DNA of 64,000 nucleotides, taken from assembly GCF_000009365.1 (NCBI RefSeq), contig NC_008260.1:1213501-1277500 (forward strand). The letters run 5' to 3'. The stretch is from Alcanivorax borkumensis SK2. Its GTDB lineage: Bacteria; Pseudomonadota; Gammaproteobacteria; Pseudomonadales; Alcanivoracaceae. Shown in pieces: positions 29,131 through 37,305 of this stretch (within the stretch, counting starts at the first letter, position 1; every line of letters starts with the position of its first letter). Position numbers and translations under genes: made by a program. The notes beneath the pieces are model-generated. The model had not been told where the DNA came from. It saw nothing but the letters and a program-made list of their open reading frames with translations, and did no database searches.

Positions 29131-29375
29131 CCCAAATCGCCCCCTCGCTAGACAACTGTGCCCAGACAGGTAAAAAAGAAGCCTGCGCCAAGCGCCTATA
29201 AGGAAATGCCGCCTTCCTCATATCACAGCCGCCTGGAAAGGGCGCCGTTGTAACCTGTTGAGGTTTCTGCTTTTATCGGTGGTTATGCAAATTTGATAAA
29301 TGGGATATAAAGTCGGCGCGTTCATTGGATATTCGAGCGGGCTTCCTAATGCTTGTTATGTTTCCAGAATCTGGA

Positions 29376-29765
29376 ATGTCAGTGGGGCGTAAAGTGAGTC
29401 GATTAATCATAGTCACAGGCTTGATGGCGCTAATTACTGCTTGCGCCACGTCAATGAGCCCGGCGCAGTTTGGTGAGAATTTCCCCAGAGCCACTACCTC
29501 TAAGCATTACTCAAAGCCGTCCGCCGAGGCAGCGGTAAGTGACGGGAAATGTCATATCATGGTGAAAGACAGAAAGTATGTCGCTCCAATTGGCTTGACT
29601 GTGCATGGAGATGTTAAGAACGGTGCCGTAGGTGTTGATGAATGGGTCGCTGCTGATAAAGCTAATGCATATACGATAAATAACTATGAGTGGATTTCTG
29701 TGCCAATAGGTGAAGATTACGCCACGCAATTAATTCTTTACTTTGACACGCTGCAGTGCACCTGA
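29376..29765 (+). CDS. small putative lipoprotein
   Basis: About 129 residues beginning MSVGRKVSRLIIVTGLMALITACATS: a lipoprotein signal peptide with lipobox I-T-A-C and the lipidated Cys at position 23. The mature part (about 106 residues) has one later Cys near the C-terminus and no motif I recognise. A GTG at 29394, after GGGGCG, is an alternative start giving a shorter but still complete signal peptide. The gene is an orphan in a gene-poor stretch and is richer in A+T than its neighbours, which may mean recent acquisition. Confidence 0.7.
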   Translation: MSVGRKVSRLIIVTGLMALITACATSMSPAQFGENFPRATTSKHYSKPSAEAAVSDGKCHIMVKDRKYVAPIGLTVHGDVKNGAVGVDEWVAADKANAYTINNYEWISVPIGEDYATQLILYFDTLQCT

Positions 29766-30152
29766 AGCGTCCGAAAAATAACAAGTAGGTACACGCGAAA
29801 AGCGCGAGACCAAGTCGTTTACAGGAATCAGTTGACGAATATGCTAGAAGATATATCAAAGTCAATTAGAGCAGATTTGTACGAGCGAGCCTCCAGCCCT
29901 CTGCTTGGTGCTTTTTTAACTTCTTGCCTGTGTAATCCCCCCATTTTTAACTGCCTGCATGAGTAGGGGTTAGCACGCTTGTGGTAGTCGGGCCGCTATG
30001 GGTATGGGGTCTGATATTTGGGTGACGTATGTGTTTATTCCCACCGGGGGGCTCTTTCCTCTCGGGGGAGCGCTGAAGTCGAGGGTGCCGGTCTCGTTTC
30101 ATTTTTTAAAGTAAACAAAGTTTTCTTCTTTGTATCCTATTTCTTGCTCAAT
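29766..30152. other. gene-free stretch
   Basis: No frame here has a credible start, ribosome site and codon use. The composition is uneven, with an AT-rich first part and a CG-rich patch near 30040-30075 (CCCACCGGGGGG followed by CTCGGGGGAG). No tRNA, repeat array or integrase remnant is visible. Confidence 0.5.
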
Positions 30153-30194
30153 TTGACCCATATCAATATACGGTTACATTGTTCAATGTAACCG
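30153..30194 (+). promoter_or_regulatory. promoter with palindromic operator for the hydrolase-monooxygenase pair
   Basis: A -35 TTGACC (30153-30158) and -10 TACATT (30175-30180) are 16 bases apart. The -10 lies inside a perfect palindrome whose arms are CGGTTACATTG (30171-30181) and CAATGTAACCG (30184-30194) around TT. A repressor bound there would block RNA polymerase. Size and symmetry suit a TetR-type regulator. The hydrolase ATG begins 60 bases downstream. Confidence 0.68.
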
Positions 30195-30254
30195 TTGAGG
30201 GTGTCACCTTTGTGGCCTTAGCATCCGATTAATTCGATCTGCTTAAGGGGCAAG

Positions 30255-31109
30255 ATGATGACAATTCAGGTTGATCCGGTACGCCGGAATCTCAAATTCG
30301 GGCTGCCCGCCGGCAAGGCATTGAGCTGGAACCCCGGCGGGCTGCATGTTTCACAGTTCTATAACACCCTGTCGATTTTCTTTCCGGCGGGGGAGCGCTT
30401 CTTTATTCAGAGTGTGCGCAACTACGCTAAGGAAATCACTGATCCGAAACTGAAGGAGCAGATCTCGGCTTTTATCGGCCAGGAAGGCTTCCACACCCGC
30501 GAGCATGAGGAATACAACGACGCATTGCAGGCGGAAGGGATGCCTGTTGAGGCTCTGGATGCGCTGGTGGTGCGGTTGCTGGAGCTGGTGAAGAAGGCGC
30601 CGCGCTCGGTGCAGTTGGCGGCCACGGTGGCGCTGGAACACCTTACCGCAGTGCTGGGTGACATGGTGCTTCGTAACCCCGAATTGCTGGAAGGAGTGGA
30701 CCCACATTATTCGGCGATCTGGCGTTGGCATGCCATTGAGGAAACCGAACATAAAGCGGTCTGTTTCGATGCCTTCGAGCAAATGCTGGGCAGAGGCATC
30801 AAAGCCTATGGGTTACGTGCTGGAGCGTTCTTGTTGGTTAATGCGCTGTTCTGGAGTCTCTACGTGCCCTTCTACACGATAATGGTGGCGAAGGGGGGCG
30901 GCCTGCTGAACCTGAACGGCTGGAGGAAGGTGGTCAACCTGACGTTGGGTCGGCCGGGGGTGCTGCGACGCTCTATACCGGATTGGCTGGATTTCTTCCG
31001 CCCAGGCTTTCACCCCTGGATGCATGATAACCGAGAATTTTTAAACCAGACCGAGGCGCTGATTGAGGAAGTCGCCGCCTTTCGCGTCAACCGGCTGAAA
31101 GCCGCCTGA
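30255..31109 (+). CDS. ferritin-like 'metal-dependent hydrolase' family protein
   Basis: A 284-residue protein of the family annotated as predicted metal-dependent hydrolase (PF10118 type). Conserved acidic and His residues that would bind a metal pair are in FIGQEGFHTREHEEYN, ALEHLTAVLGDM and WHAIEETEHKAVCFDAFEQM, a pattern like helical diiron proteins. One hydrophobic segment (LRAGAFLLVNALFWSLYVPFY) may touch the membrane. The true reaction is not established. AAGGGG precedes two adjacent ATGs (30255, 30258). Thirteen bases separate it from the monooxygenase, so they form one operon behind the palindromic promoter. Confidence 0.85.
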   Translation: MMTIQVDPVRRNLKFGLPAGKALSWNPGGLHVSQFYNTLSIFFPAGERFFIQSVRNYAKEITDPKLKEQISAFIGQEGFHTREHEEYNDALQAEGMPVEALDALVVRLLELVKKAPRSVQLAATVALEHLTAVLGDMVLRNPELLEGVDPHYSAIWRWHAIEETEHKAVCFDAFEQMLGRGIKAYGLRAGAFLLVNALFWSLYVPFYTIMVAKGGGLLNLNGWRKVVNLTLGRPGVLRRSIPDWLDFFRPGFHPWMHDNREFLNQTEALIEEVAAFRVNRLKAA

Positions 31110-31122
31110 GGAGGGCAGTGAC

Positions 31123-32655
31123 ATGACTAGTAAAGCCAAGATTCCCGCCAAGACGGTGTCGGTGGATGTGGCCATTGTAGGGGCTGGCTTCGGCGGGCTG
31201 TGCATGGCGATCAAGCTGCGCGAAGCGGGCAATGAGGATTTCGTTATTTTGGAGAAGGCTGCGCAGGTGGGCGGTGCTTGGTATTTCAATCGCTATCCGG
31301 GGGCCGCCTGCGATGTGCAGTCGCACTTGTATTCCTTTTCCTTCGCCGCCAAGGCGGATTGGACCAAGCGTTATGCGCCTCGGGACGAAATTGAGAACTA
31401 CATTCTCGATACCGTGGAGCAGTATCAGCTACGGCCCTTTATCCAGTTTAACCAGGAAGTTAACGAAGCCCATTTTGATGAAACCACTGGCCGCTGGACG
31501 GTGCGCACCGCCGCGGGCATGACCATTGATTGTCGCCACTTTGTGCTCGCCTCCGGTCCGTTACATGTGCCGAATGTGCCGAACATCAAGGGACTCAAGC
31601 GTTTCAAAGGCAAGGTGATGCATTCAGCCGAATGGGATCATGGTTATGACTTGGTGGGCAAGAAGGTGGTGTCCATCGGTACGGGTGGCAGCGCCATTCA
31701 GTATTGCCCGGAAATTGCCCCCAAGGTGAAGAAGCTATCGGTGTTCCAGCGTAGCGCGGCGTGGGTTATTCCCCGTGATGAACGCGGTTACTGGGGTATT
31801 CAACGGCGGTTGTTCAAGCGCTTCCCGACCCTGCGCAAACTGCACCGGGCGCGCCTTTACTGGGGCAATGAGTCTCGGGTGGCGCCAGCCTCCAGCCCTA
31901 AAGCCGCACGGCTGCTGGGTGCCCTTTGTAAACAGTTCATCCGCCTGCAAGTGAAAGACAAGAGGCTGGCGAAGGCACTGACACCTGATTACACCTTCGG
32001 CTGCAAGCGGGTACTGATTTCCAACAAGTGGTTCCCCATGTTCAACCGTGACAATGTGGAGCTGGTTACTGCCGGTATCCGCGAGGTGAAAGCCAACAGT
32101 GTGGTGACGGAAGATGGGGTAGAGCATGACGCGGATTGTATTATTCTCGGCACAGGGTTTGTGGTGGATCCACGTATCTACATGAAAGACTTTCCGCTGA
32201 CCGGTTTGCCGGGCCATGATCTGAATAAGGACTGGGCCGAATCTGCTGAAGCACATTATGGTATTACCGTCAGTGGTTACCCGAACCTGTATATGCTGGT
32301 GGGGCCAAACACTGGCTTGGGCCATAATTCCATTCTGTTCATGATTGAGTGCCAGGTGAGATACGCCTTGCAATGCATGGCGCTGCTGCGAGAGGAGGGC
32401 GCGGATTATTTGGATGTGAAGCCCAAAGCGCAACAAGCTTTTAATGCCAACGTGCAGCGCCGCCTGCAAGGCACCACCTGGACCTCCGGTTGTACCAGCT
32501 GGTATCAACAGGACGATGGTAAGAATTTCGCTCTGTGGCCGGGCTCCACGTTGCGCTACTGGCTGGAAACGCGCAACGTGCAGTCCACGGATTATGAGTT
32601 TGTGTGCGCGAATGCCGATGCCGAAGCCGAGGCGGAGGTAGAAGTAGAGGCCTGA
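31123..32655 (+). CDS. flavin-containing monooxygenase, Baeyer-Villiger type
   Basis: A 510-residue FAD/NADPH monooxygenase. It has the FAD motif VAIVGAGFGGLCMAIKL, the Baeyer-Villiger fingerprint FxGxxxHxxxWD as F161 to D172 (FKGKVMHSAEWD), the NADPH motif SIGTGGSAIQYCPEI, and ILGTGFVVDP. It would insert oxygen into ketones or oxidise a long-chain substrate; AlmA-type alkane monooxygenases belong to this wider group, but I cannot tell whether this is one. The C-terminus ends in an acidic ADAEAEAEVEVEA tail, odd for the family. It shares an operon with the ferritin-like protein and ends at a good terminator. Confidence 0.9.
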   Translation: MTSKAKIPAKTVSVDVAIVGAGFGGLCMAIKLREAGNEDFVILEKAAQVGGAWYFNRYPGAACDVQSHLYSFSFAAKADWTKRYAPRDEIENYILDTVEQYQLRPFIQFNQEVNEAHFDETTGRWTVRTAAGMTIDCRHFVLASGPLHVPNVPNIKGLKRFKGKVMHSAEWDHGYDLVGKKVVSIGTGGSAIQYCPEIAPKVKKLSVFQRSAAWVIPRDERGYWGIQRRLFKRFPTLRKLHRARLYWGNESRVAPASSPKAARLLGALCKQFIRLQVKDKRLAKALTPDYTFGCKRVLISNKWFPMFNRDNVELVTAGIREVKANSVVTEDGVEHDADCIILGTGFVVDPRIYMKDFPLTGLPGHDLNKDWAESAEAHYGITVSGYPNLYMLVGPNTGLGHNSILFMIECQVRYALQCMALLREEGADYLDVKPKAQQAFNANVQRRLQGTTWTSGCTSWYQQDDGKNFALWPGSTLRYWLETRNVQSTDYEFVCANADAEAEAEVEVEA

Positions 32656-32681
32656 GGGAGGCTTGCGTTAATGTGTGAACG

Positions 32682-32712
32682 AGGGGCAGCAACCTAAGCT
32701 GCCCCTTTTTTT
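32682..32712 (+). terminator. rho-independent terminator after the monooxygenase
   Basis: GGGGCAGC (32683-32690) pairs with GCTGCCCC (32698-32705), with an extra A-T pair at the base and a 7-base loop, followed by seven Ts. It ends the hydrolase-monooxygenase operon. Confidence 0.9.
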
Positions 32713-32790
32713 GTGGATGGCTTTTGGGCATTGAGTTGCGCTGCGATAAAAGTACAGCGCAGTCGCTAGGCGCCCGCTCAGGTCTCCCAG

Positions 32791-32830
32791 ACAGCAAGAC
32801 AGCAAGACAGCAAGACAGCAAGACGGCAAG
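32791..32830. repeat. tandem octamer repeat ACAGCAAG x5
   Basis: Four perfect copies of ACAGCAAG (32791-32822) and a fifth with one change (ACGGCAAG, 32823-32830) lie head to tail in the gap between the monooxygenase terminator and the pseudouridine synthase gene. No credible gene spans it. Short repeats of this kind can change copy number by slippage. The rest of the gap (32831-33067) shows nothing clear. Confidence 0.9.
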
Positions 32831-33067
32831 ATGGCGGATAGGCAACTCGCTGGCCGTCGATAACAGCAGCGCGGTGCACGCTTTGAGAATCGGTTTTTTA
32901 TTTAGCTACCGGATCATCGGGCGTTATCAGTGTGACGCTGAGAGTGGCCGTAACAGCGCAGAGGACAGCGTGAGAAAAGTGTAAGAGTGATGCTTGATTG
33001 AGCTTGCCAGCCATGGGTATGTCGCTTCCGGCTACGGGAAATCTGTGTGCTCGGTTATCATGTGTTG

Positions 33068-33793
33068 ATGACTTCTCGACACCATCGCCTAGACCGTTTT
33101 CTCAGCGCCCGACTGCAAATGAGCCGAAGCAATCTGCGGCTGTTGCTGGCTGCCGGGCGCGTGCGGGTAAACGGGCAGGTGGAGCGGGATCGGCAGCGGC
33201 GAATTGGCCTTTTTGATGCGGTGGTGTGCGATGGTGAAATTCTGCAGGCGAACCGGCCGCGTTATTTGATGATTAACAAGCCTGCGGGGGTCGTCAGCGC
33301 TACCCGAGATGAGCACCACCCCACGGTGCTGGAGCTGCTGCCAAGGGGCCAGCGTGAAGGGCTGCATCTGGCCGGGCGGTTGGATTTTAATTCCACAGGG
33401 TTGGTGTTGCTGACCAATGATGGTGCCTGGTCGCGTCGCTTGAGCTTGCCGGAAACGGGCCTCTGGAAACATTACCGGGTGAGTGTTGATAAACCGTTGA
33501 GCGATGAAGATGTAGTGTCATTTTCGCAACGTATGTGGTTCGACTTCGAGCAAATTTACACCCAGCCGGCCAGGCTAACGATTCGTTCTTCTTTTGAAGC
33601 GGATGTATGGCTTCACGAAGGCAAGTATCACCAGATTAAGCGAATGTTTGGGCGTACTGGGAAGAAGGTAACGGCGCTGCACCGTTTGGCCGTAGGCCGC
33701 ATTCAGTTGGACGCTTACCTGGCACCGGGGGAAAGCCGGGAGCTGACCCAGGCAGAGCAGCAAACGGCTTTAGATCCAGAGCCAGTGGAGTAA
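33068..33793 (+). CDS. rRNA pseudouridine synthase, RsuA/RluB/E/F family
   Basis: About 241 residues. The N-terminal S4-like RNA-binding part (RLDRFLSARLQMSRSNLRLLLAAGRVRVNGQV) is followed by the synthase domain with LMINKPAGVVSA, the catalytic Asp in GRLDFNSTGLVLLTND, and YHQIKRMFGRTGKKVTALHRLAVG. This is the layout of RsuA and its paralogues, which modify a single uridine in 16S or 23S rRNA. Which site it modifies is not clear. ATG 33068 is preferred because the RLDRF motif should be near the start; a GTG at 33047 is possible. Confidence 0.88.
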   Translation: MTSRHHRLDRFLSARLQMSRSNLRLLLAAGRVRVNGQVERDRQRRIGLFDAVVCDGEILQANRPRYLMINKPAGVVSATRDEHHPTVLELLPRGQREGLHLAGRLDFNSTGLVLLTNDGAWSRRLSLPETGLWKHYRVSVDKPLSDEDVVSFSQRMWFDFEQIYTQPARLTIRSSFEADVWLHEGKYHQIKRMFGRTGKKVTALHRLAVGRIQLDAYLAPGESRELTQAEQQTALDPEPVE

Positions 33794-33873
33794 AGTGCGG
33801 TTGTCTTTGGCTTGAGCCGTGAGTGTGTTTCGCCTGCATTGTCTTGAGGTTGTGTCAGGGCAGGAGGTTGCTG

Positions 33874-34758
33874 TTAGCGTCGCCGCGCGCGGAAAGCTGC
33901 GCGGACGTGGCCAGCCAGTACTTGGGTGGCGGACCCTTCTTCGCCGCGGTACAGCATGGCGATTTGGTAGTCGCCTAGTGCGGGTAAGGCGTATTCGTCA
34001 CCTAGTTGCTGCAACGGTGGCTGGGTCAGGCTGAGAGGAAAGGGGCCAATGGCCAAATCAGCCTGCATGGCAGCCTCCTGGCCGGCACAGTGCTCGCTGA
34101 TATAGGCAATGCGGTAGCGGTGTTGGCTGTGGTCCAGCGCCTCCAGTGCTATCTTGCGCCACGGACAACCCTGGCTGGCCAGCGCCAGGGGCAAAGGACT
34201 CTGAGTGACCGCGATGCCGCCTTGTGCTCCGGCCCATACCAGAGGTTCGTTATGCACCACCTCCCCTCGGGCTGGCCGCCCTTGTTTACCCGTCGTTACC
34301 ATAATCAAATCCAGCTTTCCGGCATCGAATTGTTGCAGCATGTCGGCACTGCGGCCAACCAGCACATTGACTTGAACGGCGGGGTGAGAACGAGAAAATT
34401 GTGTCAGCACCTGAGGCAAGATGCGGGTACCAATATCATCGGGTGTGCCTAGCCGCACGGTGCCTTCCAGCTCCGGGGCAGTGAAGTGGCTAATGGCTTC
34501 CTGGTTCAGTTTCAACAGACGTCGGGCATAGCCAAGCATGGCTTCGCCCTCTGCCGTTAGGCTGACCCGCCGCGCTTCGCGTAGGAACAGCCGCTGCCCC
34601 ACCTGTTCCTCCAGCCGCTTGATCTGCATGCTTAAGGCGGAGGGGGTGCGAAAGACCTCGCTGGCGGCTTGTGTGAAGCTTTCGGTTTCGGCAATGGCCA
34701 CGAAGCTGCGCAGGATTTCCGTATCCAGTAAGGGTTGGAGGGGGGCAGGGGACGGCAT
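33874..34758 (-). CDS. LysR family transcriptional regulator
   Basis: A 294-residue LysR protein with the winged helix near the N-terminus (LRSFVAIAETESFTQAASEVFRTPSALSMQIKRLEEQVGQRLF) and a substrate-binding effector domain beginning EGTVRLGTPDDIGTRILPQVL. It is transcribed away from the small basic gene at 34888; the 129-base gap between them should carry the regulator's binding site. LysR proteins usually control the divergent neighbour, so that small gene is the most likely target. Confidence 0.92.
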   Translation of the reverse strand: MPSPAPLQPLLDTEILRSFVAIAETESFTQAASEVFRTPSALSMQIKRLEEQVGQRLFLREARRVSLTAEGEAMLGYARRLLKLNQEAISHFTAPELEGTVRLGTPDDIGTRILPQVLTQFSRSHPAVQVNVLVGRSADMLQQFDAGKLDLIMVTTGKQGRPARGEVVHNEPLVWAGAQGGIAVTQSPLPLALASQGCPWRKIALEALDHSQHRYRIAYISEHCAGQEAAMQADLAIGPFPLSLTQPPLQQLGDEYALPALGDYQIAMLYRGEEGSATQVLAGHVRAAFRARRR

Positions 34759-34887
34759 GGCTGACCTTTCAGAAATTTTGAACAGTGGATGCAGTTCTTT
34801 TCGATTTACTGATCATAAACCCGATTGCATCATGGGGGCCAATCACAGCCTAGCCACGCCATATTGTCATCGGACAGGGAGGAGACC

Positions 34888-35091
34888 ATGAAGCATAACG
34901 AAGCCCAGAGGCTTGCAGCCCCGGTAAGGACTCAATCGCGCAAGCCAGACTTGCACATGCCTGCTATGCCACCGTTGGCAATGATGGATGCGCTGGATTA
35001 CCGCATCCGCTTGGCGTGGTATCGCCTGCGCAAGAACCGCGCGCAGCACCGTGCTCAGATTATTCAGCGGTTACAACGTCCTCTAGCCTGA
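34888..35091 (+). CDS. small basic protein, DUF1127-like
   Basis: A 67-residue protein with a Pro-rich middle (DLHMPAMPPLAMMDALD) and a strongly basic amphipathic C-terminal helix (YRIRLAWYRLRKNRAQHRAQIIQRL) that recalls DUF1127 small proteins, though the match is only partial. A very good ribosome site GGAGGAG precedes the ATG. Placement opposite a LysR gene is a pairing I recall for DUF1127 proteins. Some DUF1127 proteins act in RNA or phosphate metabolism, but that cannot be assumed here. A bidirectional terminator follows. Confidence 0.75.
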   Translation: MKHNEAQRLAAPVRTQSRKPDLHMPAMPPLAMMDALDYRIRLAWYRLRKNRAQHRAQIIQRLQRPLA

Positions 35092-35124
35092 AACCTGAAT
35101 GAAGGTGGCTGCTGCGGCCATAAC

Positions 35125-35154
35125 AAAAAAGGCGCCTGAAAAGGCGCCTTTTTT
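35125..35154. terminator. bidirectional rho-independent terminator
   Basis: AAAAAAGGCGCC (35125-35136) and GGCGCCTTTTTT (35143-35154) form a 12-bp stem with a 6-base loop. The A-run on one side and T-run on the other serve both the small basic gene (plus) and ETF-QO (minus). Confidence 0.92.
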
Positions 35155-35185
35155 GTTTGCGACACGGAAACCGTGTGAGCCCAAC

Positions 35186-36841
35186 TTACATGTTCGGGTA
35201 GTTGGGGCCGCCGGTACCTTCAGGTGCCACCCAGTTGATGTTCTGGGTGGGGTCCTTGATGTCACAGGTCTTACAATGAACACAGTTCTGGGCGTTGATT
35301 TGGAAACGTTTGTCGCCGGTGTTCTCGTCTTCCACCACTTCGTATACACCAGCCGGGCAGTAGCGCTGAGCCGGCTCGTCCCACTTAGGAAGGTTAACTT
35401 CCAGCGGCACGCTCGGATCTTTTAGCGTTAGGTGACAGGGCTGATCCTCTTCGTGGTTAGTGTTGGACAGGAATACGCTGTCCAGTTTGGCGAAGGTGAT
35501 TTTGCCGTCCGGCTTCGGGTAGTCGATCTTCTTGCTTTGATCCGCCGGCTTCAGGGTGGCGTGATCCGGGGTGGTATCGCGCATGGTGAAGGGCAGTTTG
35601 CCGTTGAACAAGTTGATGTCCACAAAGGCAAAGGCGGAACCGATCAGGTTGCCGAACTTGTGCTGGGCCGGGCCGAAGTTACGCTGGGCGTGCAGTTCTT
35701 CGTAAACCCAGCTTTTCTCGAAGGCGTCTTTGTATTCGGTCAGCTCGTCGCTGCCACGGCCACCTTTAAGTGCTTCAGCCAGAATTTCAGCGGCAATCAT
35801 GCCGGATTTCATGGCAGTGTGAGTGCCCTTGATCTTGGCAAAGTTCAGGGTGCCGGCATTACAGCCTACCAGCAGACCACCGGGGAAGGTCATCTTGGGT
35901 AGAGACTGCAGGCCACCTTTGGAGATAGCACGGGCGCCGTAAGAAACACGCTTGCCGCCTTCCAGATGCTTTTTGATTTCCGGGTTGGTTTTCCAGCGCT
36001 GCATTTCGTCGAACGGCGAGACGTGCGGGTTGGAGTAGGCCAAGTCGGTGATCAGGCCCAGGGCAACCTGGTTGTTCTCGATGTGATACAGGAACGCACC
36101 ACCCGGGGAACCGGATTCGGTGAGCGGCCAGCCAGCGGTGTGAACTACCAGGCCTTCTTGATGTTTGGCCGGATCGATATCCCACAGCTCTTTGATACCG
36201 ATGCCGTAGTGCTGCGGATCGGTTCCTTCGCGCAGGTTGAATTTTTCCTGCAGCTGCTTACCCAGGTGACCACGGCAGCCTTCCGAGAATATGGTGTACT
36301 TGGCGTGCAGCTCCATGCCAGGGGTGTAGCTGGGCTTGTGCTCGCCATCATGGCCGATACCGGAATCGCCGGTGGCAATACCTTTTACAGAGCCATCTTC
36401 GTTGTATAGCACTTCGCTAGCGGCGAAGCCTGGGAATACTTCGATGCCAAGGCCTTCGGCCTGGTCACCCAGCCAGCGGCACAGATTACCCAGGGAAATA
36501 ATGTAGTTCCCTTCGTTGTGCATGGTTTTGGGAACGAACATGTTGGGTACTTTCTGTGCTTTTTCCGGGCCGGTGAGAAAGAAGATTTCATCACCGGTGA
36601 CCTTGGTGTTCACCGGCGCACCCAGTTCCTGCCAGTTGGGGAACAGTTCATTCAAGGCGCGTGGCTCAAGCACGGCACCGGAAAGAATGTGGGCACCGAC
36701 TTCAGAGCCTTTCTCTACAACAACAACACTGATTTCCTGACCGGTTTCCTGGGCAATTTGCCCCAGACGGCAGGCGGTTGCCAGACCGGAAGGACCGGCG
36801 CCAACGATGACTACGTCGACTTCCATAGATTCGCGTTCCAC
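35186..36841 (-). CDS. electron transfer flavoprotein-ubiquinone oxidoreductase (ETF-QO)
   Basis: A 551-residue membrane-associated FAD/[4Fe-4S] enzyme that passes electrons from reduced ETF to ubiquinone. It has VDVVIVGAGPSGLATACRL at the N-terminus, GAHILSGAVLEPRAL, the GCNAGTLNFAKIKGTHTAMKSG region, and a C-terminal ferredoxin-like cluster site (CPAGVYE, CVHCKTCDIKDPTQNINW) with the four Cys. The GTG at 36841 is chosen because AGGAG lies 7 bases upstream and the protein then begins MERESMEVDVV; an ATG 45 bases earlier has no ribosome site. It is divergent from etfBA, which encodes its electron donor. Confidence 0.95.
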   Translation of the reverse strand: MERESMEVDVVIVGAGPSGLATACRLGQIAQETGQEISVVVVEKGSEVGAHILSGAVLEPRALNELFPNWQELGAPVNTKVTGDEIFFLTGPEKAQKVPNMFVPKTMHNEGNYIISLGNLCRWLGDQAEGLGIEVFPGFAASEVLYNEDGSVKGIATGDSGIGHDGEHKPSYTPGMELHAKYTIFSEGCRGHLGKQLQEKFNLREGTDPQHYGIGIKELWDIDPAKHQEGLVVHTAGWPLTESGSPGGAFLYHIENNQVALGLITDLAYSNPHVSPFDEMQRWKTNPEIKKHLEGGKRVSYGARAISKGGLQSLPKMTFPGGLLVGCNAGTLNFAKIKGTHTAMKSGMIAAEILAEALKGGRGSDELTEYKDAFEKSWVYEELHAQRNFGPAQHKFGNLIGSAFAFVDINLFNGKLPFTMRDTTPDHATLKPADQSKKIDYPKPDGKITFAKLDSVFLSNTNHEEDQPCHLTLKDPSVPLEVNLPKWDEPAQRYCPAGVYEVVEDENTGDKRFQINAQNCVHCKTCDIKDPTQNINWVAPEGTGGPNYPNM

Positions 36842-37305
36842 AGCCTGTCTCCTCACTATCAATTGCGTGTTTGGCCCGCAAGCCACTGAGAAAGATGTTC
36901 TGACATTTGCGGTAACAGAAAATCTTTCTCAATGGCCGGCCGAGACCTATCTTAGGGTGGCGCGGAGTATATAGAGATAGAAGAAACCACACCACTACTG
37001 GGGTTGACCCTGCGGACCTTAACTTGTGTCAACTTTTGAACCGGCGCAGGGCACTTTCAAACAAGTGTTTAGATTATCTCTTGCTAGATGGTTGATTTAC
37101 AAGAAAATCACCGACTGGCAGGTCACGAAAAGCCGACAATGTATGTGGTCTATTTGCAGCAAAATCATCTCCTTACGGATTTTTGGGCTATTGACCTGTT
37201 GTGGGCGAGCGTTCAAGATAGCGGCTCTTTCGCGGGGGTGGACCCGGCAACGGCGTCATGTCGCCTCCTTCTACAAGTCACCCAATGGAACATTCCGAGG
37301 ATCCT
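36842..37305. promoter_or_regulatory. divergent control region of ETF-QO and etfBA
   Basis: A 464-base gap without a credible gene. It must hold promoters for both directions. A TTGACC (37191-37196) with CAAGAT 17 bases later is a weak candidate for etfBA. No palindrome of the length seen before the monooxygenase is apparent, so I cannot name a regulator. Confidence 0.4.

Noticed and set aside
32791..32830. CRISPR array
   Set aside because: The unit is only 8 bases and the copies are contiguous with no spacers; no cas genes are near.
32441..32845. Minus-strand frame passing through the octamer repeat
   Set aside because: Repetitive LAVLLS translation comes from the tandem repeat and the frame overlaps the monooxygenase end.
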